From contig NZ_RCNR01000008.1 of the NCBI RefSeq assembly GCF_009725985.1, forward strand, positions 62,001-126,000: 64,000 nt of DNA, read 5' to 3'. Below are positions 7,132-16,079 of the stretch, piece after piece (the first letter of the stretch is position 1; each line of letters begins with the position of its first letter). The translations under genes and the position numbers were made by a program. Origin of the DNA: Zobellia amurskyensis (GTDB lineage: Bacteria; Bacteroidota; Bacteroidia; Flavobacteriales; Flavobacteriaceae). The notes under the pieces are model-generated. The model was not told the DNA's origin. It saw only the letters and a program-made list of their open reading frames with translations, and did not search any database.

Positions 7132-7749
7132 ATGCGTAAAGAAATAGATATTGAAACGTGGTATAGAAAAGACCATTTTGAATTCTTTTCAAAATTTGAC
7201 GAACCATTTTATGGTATAACCGTCAAAGTAGATTGCACCGAAACCTACAATACCGCTAAAGAAAAAGGACATTCTTTCTTCCTGTCCTACCTGCACAAAT
7301 CTTTGGTTGCCGCAAATAGAACAGTTCAATTTAGGTACAGAATTGTTGATGGCAAGTTGTTCGAATATGAAACTACCGATGCCTCACCCACCATAAACAG
7401 GGATAACGGCACATTTGGGTTTTCTTATTTAAAGTATCGCGAAAACTTTCAGGATTTCTTAGATTTGGCCCTTCCAGCCATAGAAAAAGTGCGCAATTCT
7501 AACCGGCTCATGCCTTCGGAATCTGCCGAGAACGTAATACACTGCTCCGCTATTCCGTGGATCGATTTCACTTCCATATCCCATGCCAGACATTATGCCC
7601 GCCCGGACAGCTGCCCTAAGTTTGCTTTTGGAAAAATGACTTCAGAGGATAACAGATTATTCATTCCCGTTTCCGTTCATGTACACCATGCCCTGGTAGA
7701 TGGTTACCATGTAGGACAGTTTATGGAAGAACTTAAAAAATTAATGTAA
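7132..7749 (+). CDS. Chloramphenicol acetyltransferase-like (CatA family) protein
   Basis: A 205-residue protein with the full CAT architecture. It begins 'MRKEIDIETWYRKDHFEFFSKFDEPFYGITVKVDCT', has the central 'FRYRIVDGKLFEY', 'SAIPWIDFTSISHA' (Ser/Thr near the oxyanion site), and the catalytic HHALVDG at about residues 185-191, followed by a helix closing the trimer interface. All catalytic residues appear present. Close relatives in environmental Bacteroidota are annotated as CAT but many have no demonstrated chloramphenicol activity, so an alternative acetyl acceptor is possible. Start ATG at 7132 fits the family N-terminus. It is not overlapped with the GNAT gene 238 bp upstream. Confidence 0.88.
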   Translation: MRKEIDIETWYRKDHFEFFSKFDEPFYGITVKVDCTETYNTAKEKGHSFFLSYLHKSLVAANRTVQFRYRIVDGKLFEYETTDASPTINRDNGTFGFSYLKYRENFQDFLDLALPAIEKVRNSNRLMPSESAENVIHCSAIPWIDFTSISHARHYARPDSCPKFAFGKMTSEDNRLFIPVSVHVHHALVDGYHVGQFMEELKKLM

Positions 7750-7765
7750 GCGAAAGTCTCACTTA

Positions 7766-8305
7766 TTAAAAAACAATATTCACAAAGGGAAGTATTGGGC
7801 TTGTATAAACACTTTCATCTTTATCGTACAAAACATTATACTTTGCTCCAACAGCTATTTTATTGGTTATATTCAATCCTGCACCTATGAACAATGCAGA
7901 GTCCCAATAATCCTCTTTAATATCTCCCGTTACCGCTTCTGTCTTTGTATTTACCTTAAGTTGGGCAAACTCCAATAACATTGTAAATTTTTCAACTGGC
8001 CTATATTGGGTAATTATATTACCTCCAAAAGTTGTAGTGTTTTGCAAGTCTTTAATAGAAGTATAGCTTCCTTGCACACCAGCGCCAATACTCACTTTAT
8101 TACTTACGCTGTAAATTAAATTTGGTGACAAGGCAATGTTTGTCCCTCCCACAAAACTTAACCCAAAACCACAGCCAAACTTCAAGCGTTTATCAACAAC
8201 ATCCATACTATCCTTTACGGCAATATCCGTTACCTGTGCAGACATATTTACTGAAAAAAATAATGCTCCTATTACTAGTGCTAGCTGAATACCTAGTTGT
8301 TTCAT
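7766..8305 (-). CDS. Exported small outer-membrane beta-barrel protein
   Basis: The 179-residue product begins with a Sec signal (MKQLGIQLALVIGALFFSVNMSAQ). The mature part has alternating beta-strands such as FGCGFGLSFVGGTNIALSPNLIYSVS, KVSIGAGVQGSYTSI, GGNIITQYRPVEKFTMLLEFAQL and LFIGAGLNITNKIAVGAKYNVL, and ends in a terminal Phe (LPFVNIVF), as expected of an Omp-like barrel of about eight strands. No enzyme motif. It is convergent with the CAT-like gene (16 bp apart) and lies downstream of the susD terminator region, so it has its own promoter. Function unknown. Confidence 0.75.
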   Translation of the reverse strand: MKQLGIQLALVIGALFFSVNMSAQVTDIAVKDSMDVVDKRLKFGCGFGLSFVGGTNIALSPNLIYSVSNKVSIGAGVQGSYTSIKDLQNTTTFGGNIITQYRPVEKFTMLLEFAQLKVNTKTEAVTGDIKEDYWDSALFIGAGLNITNKIAVGAKYNVLYDKDESVYTSPILPFVNIVF

Positions 8306-8502
8306 TTTAAATATTTTTTAATGTATGAGTTTTATCACTGGTGCTATCGGGATAAATATATAGTTTTTATGATAAATTTTAACATTTCGTTTGCATTCTT
8401 TTAAAGGGCCTGTGTTATTCGTGTAAAAATGAAAATAGAATTTTACGGAACTTCATACTATTTGGGTTCTAAAACGATACCCATTGCCACCTGAGCAAAA
8501 AA

Positions 8503-8534
8503 AATAGGGCTGCAGAAAAATCTGCAACCCTATT
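8503..8534 (-). terminator. Terminator of the susCD transcript
   Basis: A 13-bp inverted repeat (AATAGGGCTGCAG and CTGCAACCCTATT, read on +) with a 6-base loop. On the minus strand it pairs fully through one U-G and is followed by a run of eight T. It lies 35 bp after the susD stop. Confidence 0.85.
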
Positions 8535-8568
8535 CACTCACTTACTCAACTAACAAACTTTGTAATTA

Positions 8569-10218
8569 CTAATATCCTGGGTTTTGTGGTAATAAATTTG
8601 GGTTCTTTTCAATCTCATCTTGCGGAATAGGAAACAGATTAAACTTTTCTGAGTAGATGGTAGCCGGCCTATTGTCTACTGGAAAGGGCTCCAGTTCCAT
8701 TTCACCCGTTACAGGATCTACGTTCAATACTTTCATTCCCGTAAAAATCTTATTGTTCAAGACTTCTACGCCCATATTCCATCGTTTTAAATCCCAAAAA
8801 CGGTGGCCTTCCAATGCCAATTCAATTTTACGTTCGTGCACAATGGCATCGAACATATCAGCTTTGGAAAGTCCCATTGCCAAATCTGGCTGACCCGCTC
8901 TAGTACGCACACTATTAATAGCAGCATATACTGACGCATCCGGTCCTGAAACCTCATTTTGTGCTTCGGCATAATTAAGCAATACCTCAGCCAACCTCAT
9001 CTCTATCCAGCTTTGTTTACTTTGTCCAAAATCAACACCAAAAGGTGCGCTTTGATCCATGAACTTTTTAATGTAATAACCTGTAATAGAATGCAAACCG
9101 GTTCGTAAGGGAGCATCAACACCATCAGGAAAGATTACGTCCATTTCCCTTCCCATAAATTCAGCCCCTTGAAACAAAACAGTGGCATAAAACCTTGAAT
9201 CTCTTCCTTCATAAGGTTTTAAAGGATTAAAGCCTGATGCGGGATCCGTGATAGGCAAACCATTAGTCATTTCATAACTATCTACAAATTCTTGAGTTGG
9301 GTTACACTGCGAACCCCAATCTGCTCTATAGCTAAAAGGCAACATAACCTTGTCCATTCCGTGTCCTTTGTCGGTTCCATTAAAGAGCACCTCAAAAATA
9401 ACTTCCGGATCTCCACCATAAGTTTGGAACAGTCCTTCGTAGTCCGAAGACAAAGTATAACCGCCACCATCAATAACCGCTTTGGATAATTCTGCGGAAC
9501 GCGCATAATTCTTGGCGAACAATTGCGCCCTACCGTTAAAAGCCCATGCGGCTTCTTTTGTAGCTCTACCTGTTTCAGAATCCGGTAATTCAGATACCGA
9601 TGGCAAATCTGCCGCAGCAGCAGTAAATTCTTCATCTATATATGCGTAAATCTCATCTACAGGCGTTCTAGGTAACAATAAATCTTCATCTATGGATTGT
9701 AGTTCTTTGATCAAGGGTACTGCTCCATATCTTCTTGCCAAATCAAAATACTGAAAAGCTTTTACAAATCTTGCCTCTGCTGTAATCCTAGCTTTAATAT
9801 CGGCATCTAACTCGCTACCTTCAATATTGGAAAGAATAGTGTTCGCAAGAAAAATTCCTTTGTACAGTACGTCCCAATTATCCAGCGGGTTATTGGTGGG
9901 ATCTATCAAACCTGGACGAATGACATTCCATGATTCGATCCAACCACTTTTGGTCATGGCTATATCCGTATTATTATCTAAAATAGACGAAAAACCGTTT
10001 GCATCCTTTCCCGGGTGATTTGTTTGCCCTCTTCCAGGGAAGCCTACAGGCATATAATTGTATAATCTATACAGAACAGATTCTACATAACCTTGATCAT
10101 TATAGACCACGTCTTGACTGATAATATCTAGCGGTTCTCTTTCCAAAAACCCATCTTCACATGAAATCGCAAAAGCAAAAAATACGATTAGAGATGTATA
10201 TATTTTTATCCTTTTCAT
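8569..10218 (-). CDS. SusD/RagB family outer-membrane lipoprotein
   Basis: A 549-residue nutrient-binding lipoprotein. The signal MKRIKIYTSLIVFFAFAISC ends in a lipobox Cys, placing it on the outer membrane surface. 'FLEREPLDIISQDVVYNDQGYVESVLYRLYNYM' is the usual SusD start. TPR-like helices follow (ARFVKAFQYFDLARRYGAVPLI), and the C-terminal part has 'RLAEVLLNYAEAQNEV', 'AINSVRTRAGQPDL' and 'ERKIELALEGHRFWDLKRW', all family signatures. It works as the lid of the SusC transporter encoded just upstream (10 bp gap, same strand). No glycoside hydrolase or sensor is next to the pair, so the substrate is not evident. Confidence 0.95.
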   Translation of the reverse strand: MKRIKIYTSLIVFFAFAISCEDGFLEREPLDIISQDVVYNDQGYVESVLYRLYNYMPVGFPGRGQTNHPGKDANGFSSILDNNTDIAMTKSGWIESWNVIRPGLIDPTNNPLDNWDVLYKGIFLANTILSNIEGSELDADIKARITAEARFVKAFQYFDLARRYGAVPLIKELQSIDEDLLLPRTPVDEIYAYIDEEFTAAAADLPSVSELPDSETGRATKEAAWAFNGRAQLFAKNYARSAELSKAVIDGGGYTLSSDYEGLFQTYGGDPEVIFEVLFNGTDKGHGMDKVMLPFSYRADWGSQCNPTQEFVDSYEMTNGLPITDPASGFNPLKPYEGRDSRFYATVLFQGAEFMGREMDVIFPDGVDAPLRTGLHSITGYYIKKFMDQSAPFGVDFGQSKQSWIEMRLAEVLLNYAEAQNEVSGPDASVYAAINSVRTRAGQPDLAMGLSKADMFDAIVHERKIELALEGHRFWDLKRWNMGVEVLNNKIFTGMKVLNVDPVTGEMELEPFPVDNRPATIYSEKFNLFPIPQDEIEKNPNLLPQNPGY

Positions 10219-10228
10219 TTTTATAATT

Positions 10229-13200
10229 TTAAAAGTTTACACTAAAACCAAGGTTTACACGTCTTAACTGCGGATAGTAAAGAGAGTTTCCACTTTCCTC
10301 AGAAGGTCGTTCTGGATCATAGAAATCATATTTAGAAAATGTCAAAAGGTTGTTCCCAGAAACAAAGAAGCGAATAGATTCAATTCCCAATTTATCCATT
10401 ACATCATCAGGTAAATTGTAACCTACTTCTACGTTTCTCAACTTTAAATAAGAACCATCTATCATCCAAAAAGTAGAAGTTCGCTCATTATTTGGAGGTG
10501 TATTAAAATAGGTTCTTGGAAAAGCCGCATTCTCATTTCCTTCTCTATAAGAATCCAAAACCCTTCCGCGAATAGCGTTAGACCCAAGACTAAAAGCTCC
10601 TATGTAGGCATAGCTATTAAAATCCGTTGCACCTTGAAAGCTGGCATTTAAATCAAAGCCTTTGTAGGCCATAGACAAGTTTAAACCATATACAATTTCT
10701 GGAATAACACTCTTACCAATCTGTTGAACATCAAAACCATCAATAACATTATCATTATTAATGTCTTCATATTTAATATCACCCGTCTTTAGAGATGCGT
10801 TGCCCTGACCATCTTGATCTGGCCATGCATTTATTTCTTCTTGAGATTTAAAAAGACCTGCAGAAGTGTACCCGTACAACTGATCGAACGGTCTACCTGT
10901 TTTTCGTATTCTATCCTCCACGTCAGTAGGCTCATCTATAAAAATGACTTCACTAGTAGCCTTGGTCACATTAGGAGACACCTCAAATCTAAAATTCTCT
11001 CCAATGGTACCTTTGTATCTCAAGGCCAATTCAAAACCTTTGTTATCTACAATACCTAAGTTTTCTTTAGGCAAACTGGCACCAAAGCTTTTAGGTATTG
11101 AGGCGTTTCTAGCTATTAAAATATCCTTGGTTCTTTTACTGAAAATATCGAACTCACCAGAAAGGCGGCCTTTCCATAAACTAAAATCCAAACCAAGGTT
11201 TTTAGCCGTTGCCGTTTCCCATGTAATATTAGGGTTTGGAATACCGGTATCCTGAATGCCCGGTCTATACGCACCAGAACTTCCTATAACGGACCCTGAA
11301 TTAAAGGTATAACCTGATAAAAATTGAAAAGGATCTACTCTATCGTTACCAAACTTACCCCAAGAGGCTCTTATTTTTAGCGTTTCTATAGCATCTACAC
11401 TAGACAAAAAGCCTTCTTCAGAAATTTTCCATCCCACAGAGAAAGCTGGGAAAGTACCCCATCTTTTATCTTTTGGAAAATTATAAGAACCATCATGTCT
11501 TACATTGGCCTGAAACAAATACTTGTTAGCATAACTATAGGTTAAACGGCCAATATACCCCTGTCTTGCGCTTTCTGAAGCGCCACCATCTGAAGTTTGC
11601 CCAGTTGCCCCGCCGGCAAACAATTGATCTATAGATGGCGAAACATAACCTTGACGGCCTGCCTCTATGTTTTTCCTTTCGTTATCTACTTTCTCATAAA
11701 CAAATAAGGCTCCTAAATTATGCTTCCCAAACTCCCTGTCATAATTCACAAAGAACTGTGTGGTCTCCTGTACTATCTCATCATAACCTTCGGTTAAAGT
11801 GATATTGGAAATACTTGTAAATGGTGTGTAAATGTTATTTACTGGATCGGATACGTAAAATGTATAAGGCTCATTAAATTCCTTTTCATTTTTAAAAGAA
11901 TGGTCATAATTATACTTGAACGTAGTGCTTAAACCTTCTATAGGTATATCATATTTTAATTTAAAGTTCCCTTGAAAAACGTTCCAATTCGTTCTTTTAT
12001 AACCAGAATGTATGGCCTCGCCAATGGGGTTGATATTAACACCGTTATACCCTAATCCGCCCGGCTCAACACTATCCGGTACATAAGCAGGTGATGTTGG
12101 CTGAGAATTTAATAGAGAGTTAAACGGAGAATTACTGGAATCCCCTATTTTCTCTTTTCTACCTGCCAAATCTATTCCTAACGTAAACCTATCCGTTAAA
12201 TCAATATCTATATTAGCCCTAACATTATATCTTTTAAAAGAAGAAGTCTCATATAATCCTTTTTGATCCAACATAGCTAAACTTGTAAAATAGCGTACTC
12301 TTTCACCACCACCACTTACAGTAATACCTTGCTGTTGGATTGGAGCCGATTTACGAATCACTTCTCCCCACCAATCGGTACTAGCTAAAGTTCCGTTTTG
12401 GTACTGTTGTACTTGTTGATCAGTAAAAGCAGGATTGTCTCCACTGTTTAAGCTTGCTTCATTAAAATATTGGGCAAACTCGCCAGCATTAAGCATTTCT
12501 GGTACCTGAACGGCAGATTGAAAACCAAAAGAGCTATTATAGCTTATACTTGGTGCACCATGTGTACCACGTTTAGTCGTTACCAAAACAACTCCGTTTG
12601 CCGCACGTGCTCCATAAATAGCTGCGGAAGCAGCATCTTTTAAGACCGTAATACTTTCAATGGCATTTGGGTCTATCCTATCAATACTACGCTCTACACC
12701 ATCAACCAAAATAAGAGCACTGTTGTTTCCAAAAGTACTTTTACCTCTAATTAAAAAGTCTCCCGAATCTGCACCGGGCTTGCCCGTTGTTTGCCTGGTG
12801 ATTACACCCGGTAGTTTACCTGATAAGTTTTGCGTTAGACTCGGGGTAGGTGCTATATTCACCTTTTCACCCTTTACCACTGCGACAGCACCGGTCAAAT
12901 CGCTTTTCTTCTGAGTTCCGTAACCAACTACAACAACCTCATCTAAAGATTCTGCATCTTCTTCTAAGGTGACATTAATTACAGTCTGCCCGTTTAGAGC
13001 AACCTCTTTGGTTTTAAAACCAACATAACTAAAAGATAAAGAAGCGTTATCAGCAACATTGGTCAATGTGTAATTCCCATCAAAATCGGCTTGAGCACCG
13101 TTATTGGTTCCTTTTACTACTACATTGGCTCCAGGTAATGGTCCATTACTATCGGATACCGTTCCGCTAATTGAATTTTGGGCCGCAACGGTAAACCCTG

Positions 13201-13273
13201 TTAAAAGCAACATACAACACAGCAAGGCTTTGCTATGTATTAATGTCCTTAATTTAAGCTTGGTTTTTTTCAT
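10229..13273 (-). CDS. SusC/RagA family TonB-linked outer-membrane transporter
   Basis: A 1014-residue TonB-dependent transporter. It has a signal peptide (ending TGFTVAAQ), a carboxypeptidase-D-like domain (SISGTVSDSNGPLPGANVVVKGTNNGAQADFDGNYTL), a TonB box region (ESLDEVVVVGYGTQKKSDLTGAV), and a plug (RGKSTFGNNSALILVDGVERSIDRIDPNAIESITVLKDAASAAIYGARAANGVVLVTTK). A ~22-strand barrel follows, ending in the aromatic LRRVNLGFSVNF. Length and order are typical for SusC. It forms a two-gene operon with susD. It imports an oligosaccharide, peptide or other large nutrient across the outer membrane. The 262 bp upstream to the divergent DUF2945 gene hold no regulator. Confidence 0.96.
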   Translation of the reverse strand: MKKTKLKLRTLIHSKALLCCMLLLTGFTVAAQNSISGTVSDSNGPLPGANVVVKGTNNGAQADFDGNYTLTNVADNASLSFSYVGFKTKEVALNGQTVINVTLEEDAESLDEVVVVGYGTQKKSDLTGAVAVVKGEKVNIAPTPSLTQNLSGKLPGVITRQTTGKPGADSGDFLIRGKSTFGNNSALILVDGVERSIDRIDPNAIESITVLKDAASAAIYGARAANGVVLVTTKRGTHGAPSISYNSSFGFQSAVQVPEMLNAGEFAQYFNEASLNSGDNPAFTDQQVQQYQNGTLASTDWWGEVIRKSAPIQQQGITVSGGGERVRYFTSLAMLDQKGLYETSSFKRYNVRANIDIDLTDRFTLGIDLAGRKEKIGDSSNSPFNSLLNSQPTSPAYVPDSVEPGGLGYNGVNINPIGEAIHSGYKRTNWNVFQGNFKLKYDIPIEGLSTTFKYNYDHSFKNEKEFNEPYTFYVSDPVNNIYTPFTSISNITLTEGYDEIVQETTQFFVNYDREFGKHNLGALFVYEKVDNERKNIEAGRQGYVSPSIDQLFAGGATGQTSDGGASESARQGYIGRLTYSYANKYLFQANVRHDGSYNFPKDKRWGTFPAFSVGWKISEEGFLSSVDAIETLKIRASWGKFGNDRVDPFQFLSGYTFNSGSVIGSSGAYRPGIQDTGIPNPNITWETATAKNLGLDFSLWKGRLSGEFDIFSKRTKDILIARNASIPKSFGASLPKENLGIVDNKGFELALRYKGTIGENFRFEVSPNVTKATSEVIFIDEPTDVEDRIRKTGRPFDQLYGYTSAGLFKSQEEINAWPDQDGQGNASLKTGDIKYEDINNDNVIDGFDVQQIGKSVIPEIVYGLNLSMAYKGFDLNASFQGATDFNSYAYIGAFSLGSNAIRGRVLDSYREGNENAAFPRTYFNTPPNNERTSTFWMIDGSYLKLRNVEVGYNLPDDVMDKLGIESIRFFVSGNNLLTFSKYDFYDPERPSEESGNSLYYPQLRRVNLGFSVNF

Positions 13274-13535
13274 AATAATTGAGTTATTAGTTTCTGTTTC
13301 AAAGAACTATAACAATAAAATAACCGAGGTGGAAAATGAGGTTTTTAAGAGGGGGCAAATAAGGCTACGTTTTTTCAACCCTTGTAAAACAACAGGGTTA
13401 AGGGCCATACATACCAAAAGATTCCACAAATTTCATAAACCAATAACTCTTGATTGCGTCATAATTTCTTCTTTCTGTTTCCGCAGATATGTTGGCTTTT
13501 TTCTTTCTTGTAGGTATTAATTTTATAAAAAGGCT

Positions 13536-13748
13536 ATGATAAGGAAAGGAACAGAAGTAAAATGGAAATGGGGTTCTGGCAGCGCTAAAGGAAAAGTAGA
13601 AAATACCTATGAAAAATCGGTAACCCGAAAAATTGAAGGCAATGAAGTTACGCGCAACGGATCAAAAGATAATAAGGCTCTCTACATCAAACAGAAAGAT
13701 GGTAGCGAGGTATTGAAATTGGAAAGTGAAGTTGAGCGTGCAGATTAA
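13536..13748 (+). CDS. DUF2945 domain protein
   Basis: A 70-residue basic protein, 'MIRKGTEVKWKWGSGSAKGKVENTYEKSVTRKIEGNEVTRNGSKDNKALYIKQKDGSEVLKLESEVE'. The G-T-x-V-x-W-x-W start, the G-x-A-x-G-x-V strand and the 'ALYIKQKDGSEVLKLESEV' end define the DUF2945 (hypervirulence-associated, Tudor-like) family, here full length as a single domain. The role is unknown; the small barrel could bind nucleic acid or peptide (inference). It is divergent from susC with a 262-bp spacer and followed by the pentapeptide repeat gene 86 bp downstream. Confidence 0.85.
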   Translation: MIRKGTEVKWKWGSGSAKGKVENTYEKSVTRKIEGNEVTRNGSKDNKALYIKQKDGSEVLKLESEVERAD

Positions 13749-13834
13749 TTTATTAGGCGGAAACGATTGTCTAATTTTAGGATATTCAAAATCCTTTCAG
13801 GAAATTGCAACACACTACAAATTAACTGCTCTTT

Positions 13835-14410
13835 ATGGATAAACCCTTTATTACAGACCAGACCTATGTCTCCAAAGATTTTACGGGTAATCAACTGGCC
13901 AAAGGAGACTATGAGAACTGCGTTTTTGAAGGTTGTAATTTTGCTGATGCCTATCTGGACAATCAGAATTTCATGGATTGTGAGTTTATAGATTGCAATT
14001 TGAGTAACGCAAATATTAGGCATACGACCTTTAACGAAATTTCATTTTCCCACTGTAAAATGGTGGGACTAAAATTTGAAGATTGCAATACCTTCTTGAT
14101 CAACTTTAGTTTTAATGATTGTAATTTAAACTATTCCTCTTTCTATGGCCTAAAACTTCTTAATCAACAATTTGTTTCTTGTAAAATGGTTGAAGCCGAC
14201 TTTACAGAAGCGACTCTCAAAAATGCCATTTTTGATGATTGCGATTTGCAAGGTGCTATTTTTTCACGTACTGAGCTTGAGAAAGCAGATTTTAGAACTG
14301 CTATTAACTTTGTCATAGACCCCGAAACAAGCAATCTTAAAAAGGCTCACTTTTCCAAAGATGGTGTTATAGGTCTCTTAAAGAAATACAACCTAACTAT
14401 AGAACCTTAA
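13835..14410 (+). CDS. Pentapeptide repeat protein
   Basis: 191 residues with tandem A(D/N)LxX-type five-residue repeats over about residues 20-160: 'YENCVFEGCNFADAYLDNQNFMDCEFIDCNLSNANI', 'FEDCNTFLINFSFNDCNLNYSSF', 'CKMVEADFTEATLKNAIFDDCDLQGAIFSRTELEKADF'. Such repeats form a right-handed quadrilateral beta-helix. The central Phe/Leu and the Cys-Asp-rich type resemble the Qnr/MfpA group, which mimic DNA and protect gyrase, but many relatives have unknown roles. Quinolone protection is not claimed. The ATG at 13835 gives the natural N-terminus before the first repeat. It stands alone between DUF2945 and a DUF6265-type gene. Confidence 0.9.
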   Translation: MDKPFITDQTYVSKDFTGNQLAKGDYENCVFEGCNFADAYLDNQNFMDCEFIDCNLSNANIRHTTFNEISFSHCKMVGLKFEDCNTFLINFSFNDCNLNYSSFYGLKLLNQQFVSCKMVEADFTEATLKNAIFDDCDLQGAIFSRTELEKADFRTAINFVIDPETSNLKKAHFSKDGVIGLLKKYNLTIEP

Positions 14411-14472
14411 ACCGGCAAATGCGTTTACAAACGGATAAATCAGTATCTTACTGACTTATAATCTTGTTAGCT

Positions 14473-14961
14473 ATGTCCCGATTTCTCTTTGCCTTCTTTT
14501 GTATTTCCCTGAGCATTCACGCTCAAAACACTACTACACTACCAGAAAATACTGTATCACCTAATGCTAGTTTGTCCGATATTTCTTGGATGCAAGGTAA
14601 TTGGTCCGGTGAAGCCTTTGGTGGAATTACAGAAGAAATCTGGGGGCCACCTTTAGGGGGTTCTATGATGTTCTCTTTCAAATTAGTAGTTGATAATGAA
14701 GTTTCCTTCTATGAACTGGGACATATTCGTGAAATAGAAAAAACTTTGACCTATGAACTCAAACATTTTCATGGCGATTTAAAAGGGTGGGAAGAAAAAG
14801 ACGAAGTAAAATCGTTTAAACTAGTAAAAGTAGATGGAGACCGCGTGTACTTTGAAGGTTTCACTTTTGAAAAAGTAAGCGATAATGAGATTAATATCTA
14901 CGCGCAGATTGGCAATGAAGATGGATCTGCCCAAGAGGTAACCTTCAACTTTAAAAAGTAG
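14473..14961 (+). CDS. Exported DUF6265-like lipocalin-type protein
   Basis: Start taken as the ATG at 14473 (MSRFLFAFFCISLSIHAQ), since a signal peptide ending AQ follows directly; the TTG at 14464 would add three residues for no gain. The mature part begins with 'LSDISWMQGNWSGEAFGGITEEIWGPPLGGSMMFSFKLVVDNEVSFYELGHIREI', the conserved W-x-x-G-x-W and E-x-W-x-x-P-x-G of DUF6265, which has a lipocalin-like barrel. Likely periplasmic. A role in small-molecule binding is possible but unproven. It is followed four bases later by the zinc-ribbon gene. Confidence 0.75.
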   Translation: MSRFLFAFFCISLSIHAQNTTTLPENTVSPNASLSDISWMQGNWSGEAFGGITEEIWGPPLGGSMMFSFKLVVDNEVSFYELGHIREIEKTLTYELKHFHGDLKGWEEKDEVKSFKLVKVDGDRVYFEGFTFEKVSDNEINIYAQIGNEDGSAQEVTFNFKK

Positions 14962-14965
14962 CAGA

Positions 14966-15316
14966 TTGAAAAAAAAGTGTTTAGATTGTGGTAGCGAGAT
15001 CAAGGGTAGGGCGGACAAAAAATTCTGCTCAGATTATTGCAGAAACGCCTATCACAACAGCGCTAATAAGGATAGCAACAACCTCATCCGCAATACGAAC
15101 AACCGCTTGCGAAAGAATTACCGCATTCTAGATAGCTACACATTAAAAGATGGCAAAACCACTACACCAAAGTCAAAACTATTGGACAAGGGTTTCGATT
15201 TTGATTTTATAACCAGTCTCTATACCACAAAAAAAGGCTCTGTGTACTTCTTTGTTTATGACTTAGGGTATTTACCATTAGACAATGATTTTTACATGAT
15301 TGTAAAACGGGAGTAA
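14966..15316 (+). CDS. Zinc-ribbon small protein
   Basis: 116 residues starting with a C-x2-C...C-x3-C cluster (KKKCLDCGSEIKGRADKKFCSDYCRNAYHNSANKD) that would bind one zinc ion. The 'RADKKFCSDYCRNAYHN' phrase is widely seen at the start of small Bacteroidota proteins. The C-terminal half (LLDKGFDFDFITSLYTTKKGSVYFFVYDLGYLPLDNDFYMIVKRE) looks like a compact beta domain. TTG at 14966 must be the start: the next Met is eight residues from the end, and the cysteine cluster begins at residue 5. It lies 4 bp after the DUF6265-like gene and is probably co-transcribed with it. Function unknown. Confidence 0.75.
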   Translation: MKKKCLDCGSEIKGRADKKFCSDYCRNAYHNSANKDSNNLIRNTNNRLRKNYRILDSYTLKDGKTTTPKSKLLDKGFDFDFITSLYTTKKGSVYFFVYDLGYLPLDNDFYMIVKRE

Positions 15317-15336
15317 GCTGTATAGTATTCATAAAA

Positions 15337-15363
15337 AAATGCTTCCCCTAATAGGAAAGCATT
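15337..15363. terminator. Hairpin between convergent genes
   Basis: AAATGCTTCC and GGAAAGCATTT pair with one bulge. T-rich and A-rich flanks on both sides could let it end transcription from both the zinc-ribbon gene and the CBS gene. Confidence 0.55.
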
Positions 15364-15406
15364 TCGTGTTCATTTTTTAAGTAATGCGTTTGGGGTTAAC
15401 GTGACA

Positions 15407-15874
15407 TTACCAACTATGGCCGGTTAACTTTAGAGCGGCAACTACAATATCTTTTCTACTAATCTGACCTACCAAAATACCGTCTTTCATAACCGGAAGT
15501 CTTCTTCTGTTATGTTTATCAAAAATCCCGGCTGCGTCAAAAATTGAGATATCATGAGGAATGGTCTCAACTTCTTTGGTCATGAACTTCTCTACACTTT
15601 TGTCCAAAATGGGTTGATTGAAGTATCGACTTTCAGAAATTTGTTTCATACAATCGGCTTCAGAAATAATACCCACTAAGAAACCATTGTCATCCATAAC
15701 GGGGCCACCCGAAATATTGTACTTAGTAAACTGCTCCATAACCTCCAAAATGGATTGGTCCGGTGTAAAAGTCACCAGTTTTTTAGTCATGTAGTCAGAT
15801 ACTAGTATGGGCGCGTCATATTCTTTCTTTACATCTACTTTTGCCCGTGGGCCTTGAAAACTTTTTATTCCCAT
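15407..15874 (-). CDS. Two-CBS-domain protein
   Basis: A 155-residue cytosolic protein made of a CBS pair. The first repeat is about residues 28-85 (VSDYMTKKLVTFTPDQSILEVMEQFTKYNISGGPVMDDNGFLVGIISEADCM) and the second about residues 95-150 (VEKFMTKEVETIPHDISIFDAAGIFDKHNRRRLPVMKDGILVGQISRKDIV). The G-I-I-S-x-x-D and G-Q-I-S-R-x-D ends are the nucleotide-contacting positions. Such stand-alone Bateman modules bind adenine nucleotides and regulate partners; none is apparent nearby. The short N-terminus (MGIKSFQGPRAKVDVKKEYDAPI) is conserved in flavobacterial homologues from memory. It is divergent from the M28 peptidase gene by 205 bp. Confidence 0.9.
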   Translation of the reverse strand: MGIKSFQGPRAKVDVKKEYDAPILVSDYMTKKLVTFTPDQSILEVMEQFTKYNISGGPVMDDNGFLVGIISEADCMKQISESRYFNQPILDKSVEKFMTKEVETIPHDISIFDAAGIFDKHNRRRLPVMKDGILVGQISRKDIVVAALKLTGHSW

Positions 15875-16079
15875 ATAGTTTAGCTTTTATTGCCTAGCGG
15901 CAGGTTAGGTTAATTACTAAAGATATGGAATTTTTTAATGAAATATCTAATTATTCGACGTATAGCCAACTGTATTCTCATCATTTTAATAAAAATAGTA
16001 TTAATTTTCGTTTAAAAGCACGGATAAGAAAACCTACTTTCCATTAGAATCTTATGTTTAAAATTGAGAACTTTAACCA

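Noticed and set aside
13377-13399. AACCCT/AGGGTT hairpin about 110 bp upstream of susC
   Set aside because: Short stem with an 11-base loop and no other support; not enough to call a leader element.
13835-14410. Quinolone resistance (Qnr) assignment for the pentapeptide repeat protein
   Set aside because: Pentapeptide repeats alone do not establish gyrase protection; loops diagnostic for Qnr were not identified.
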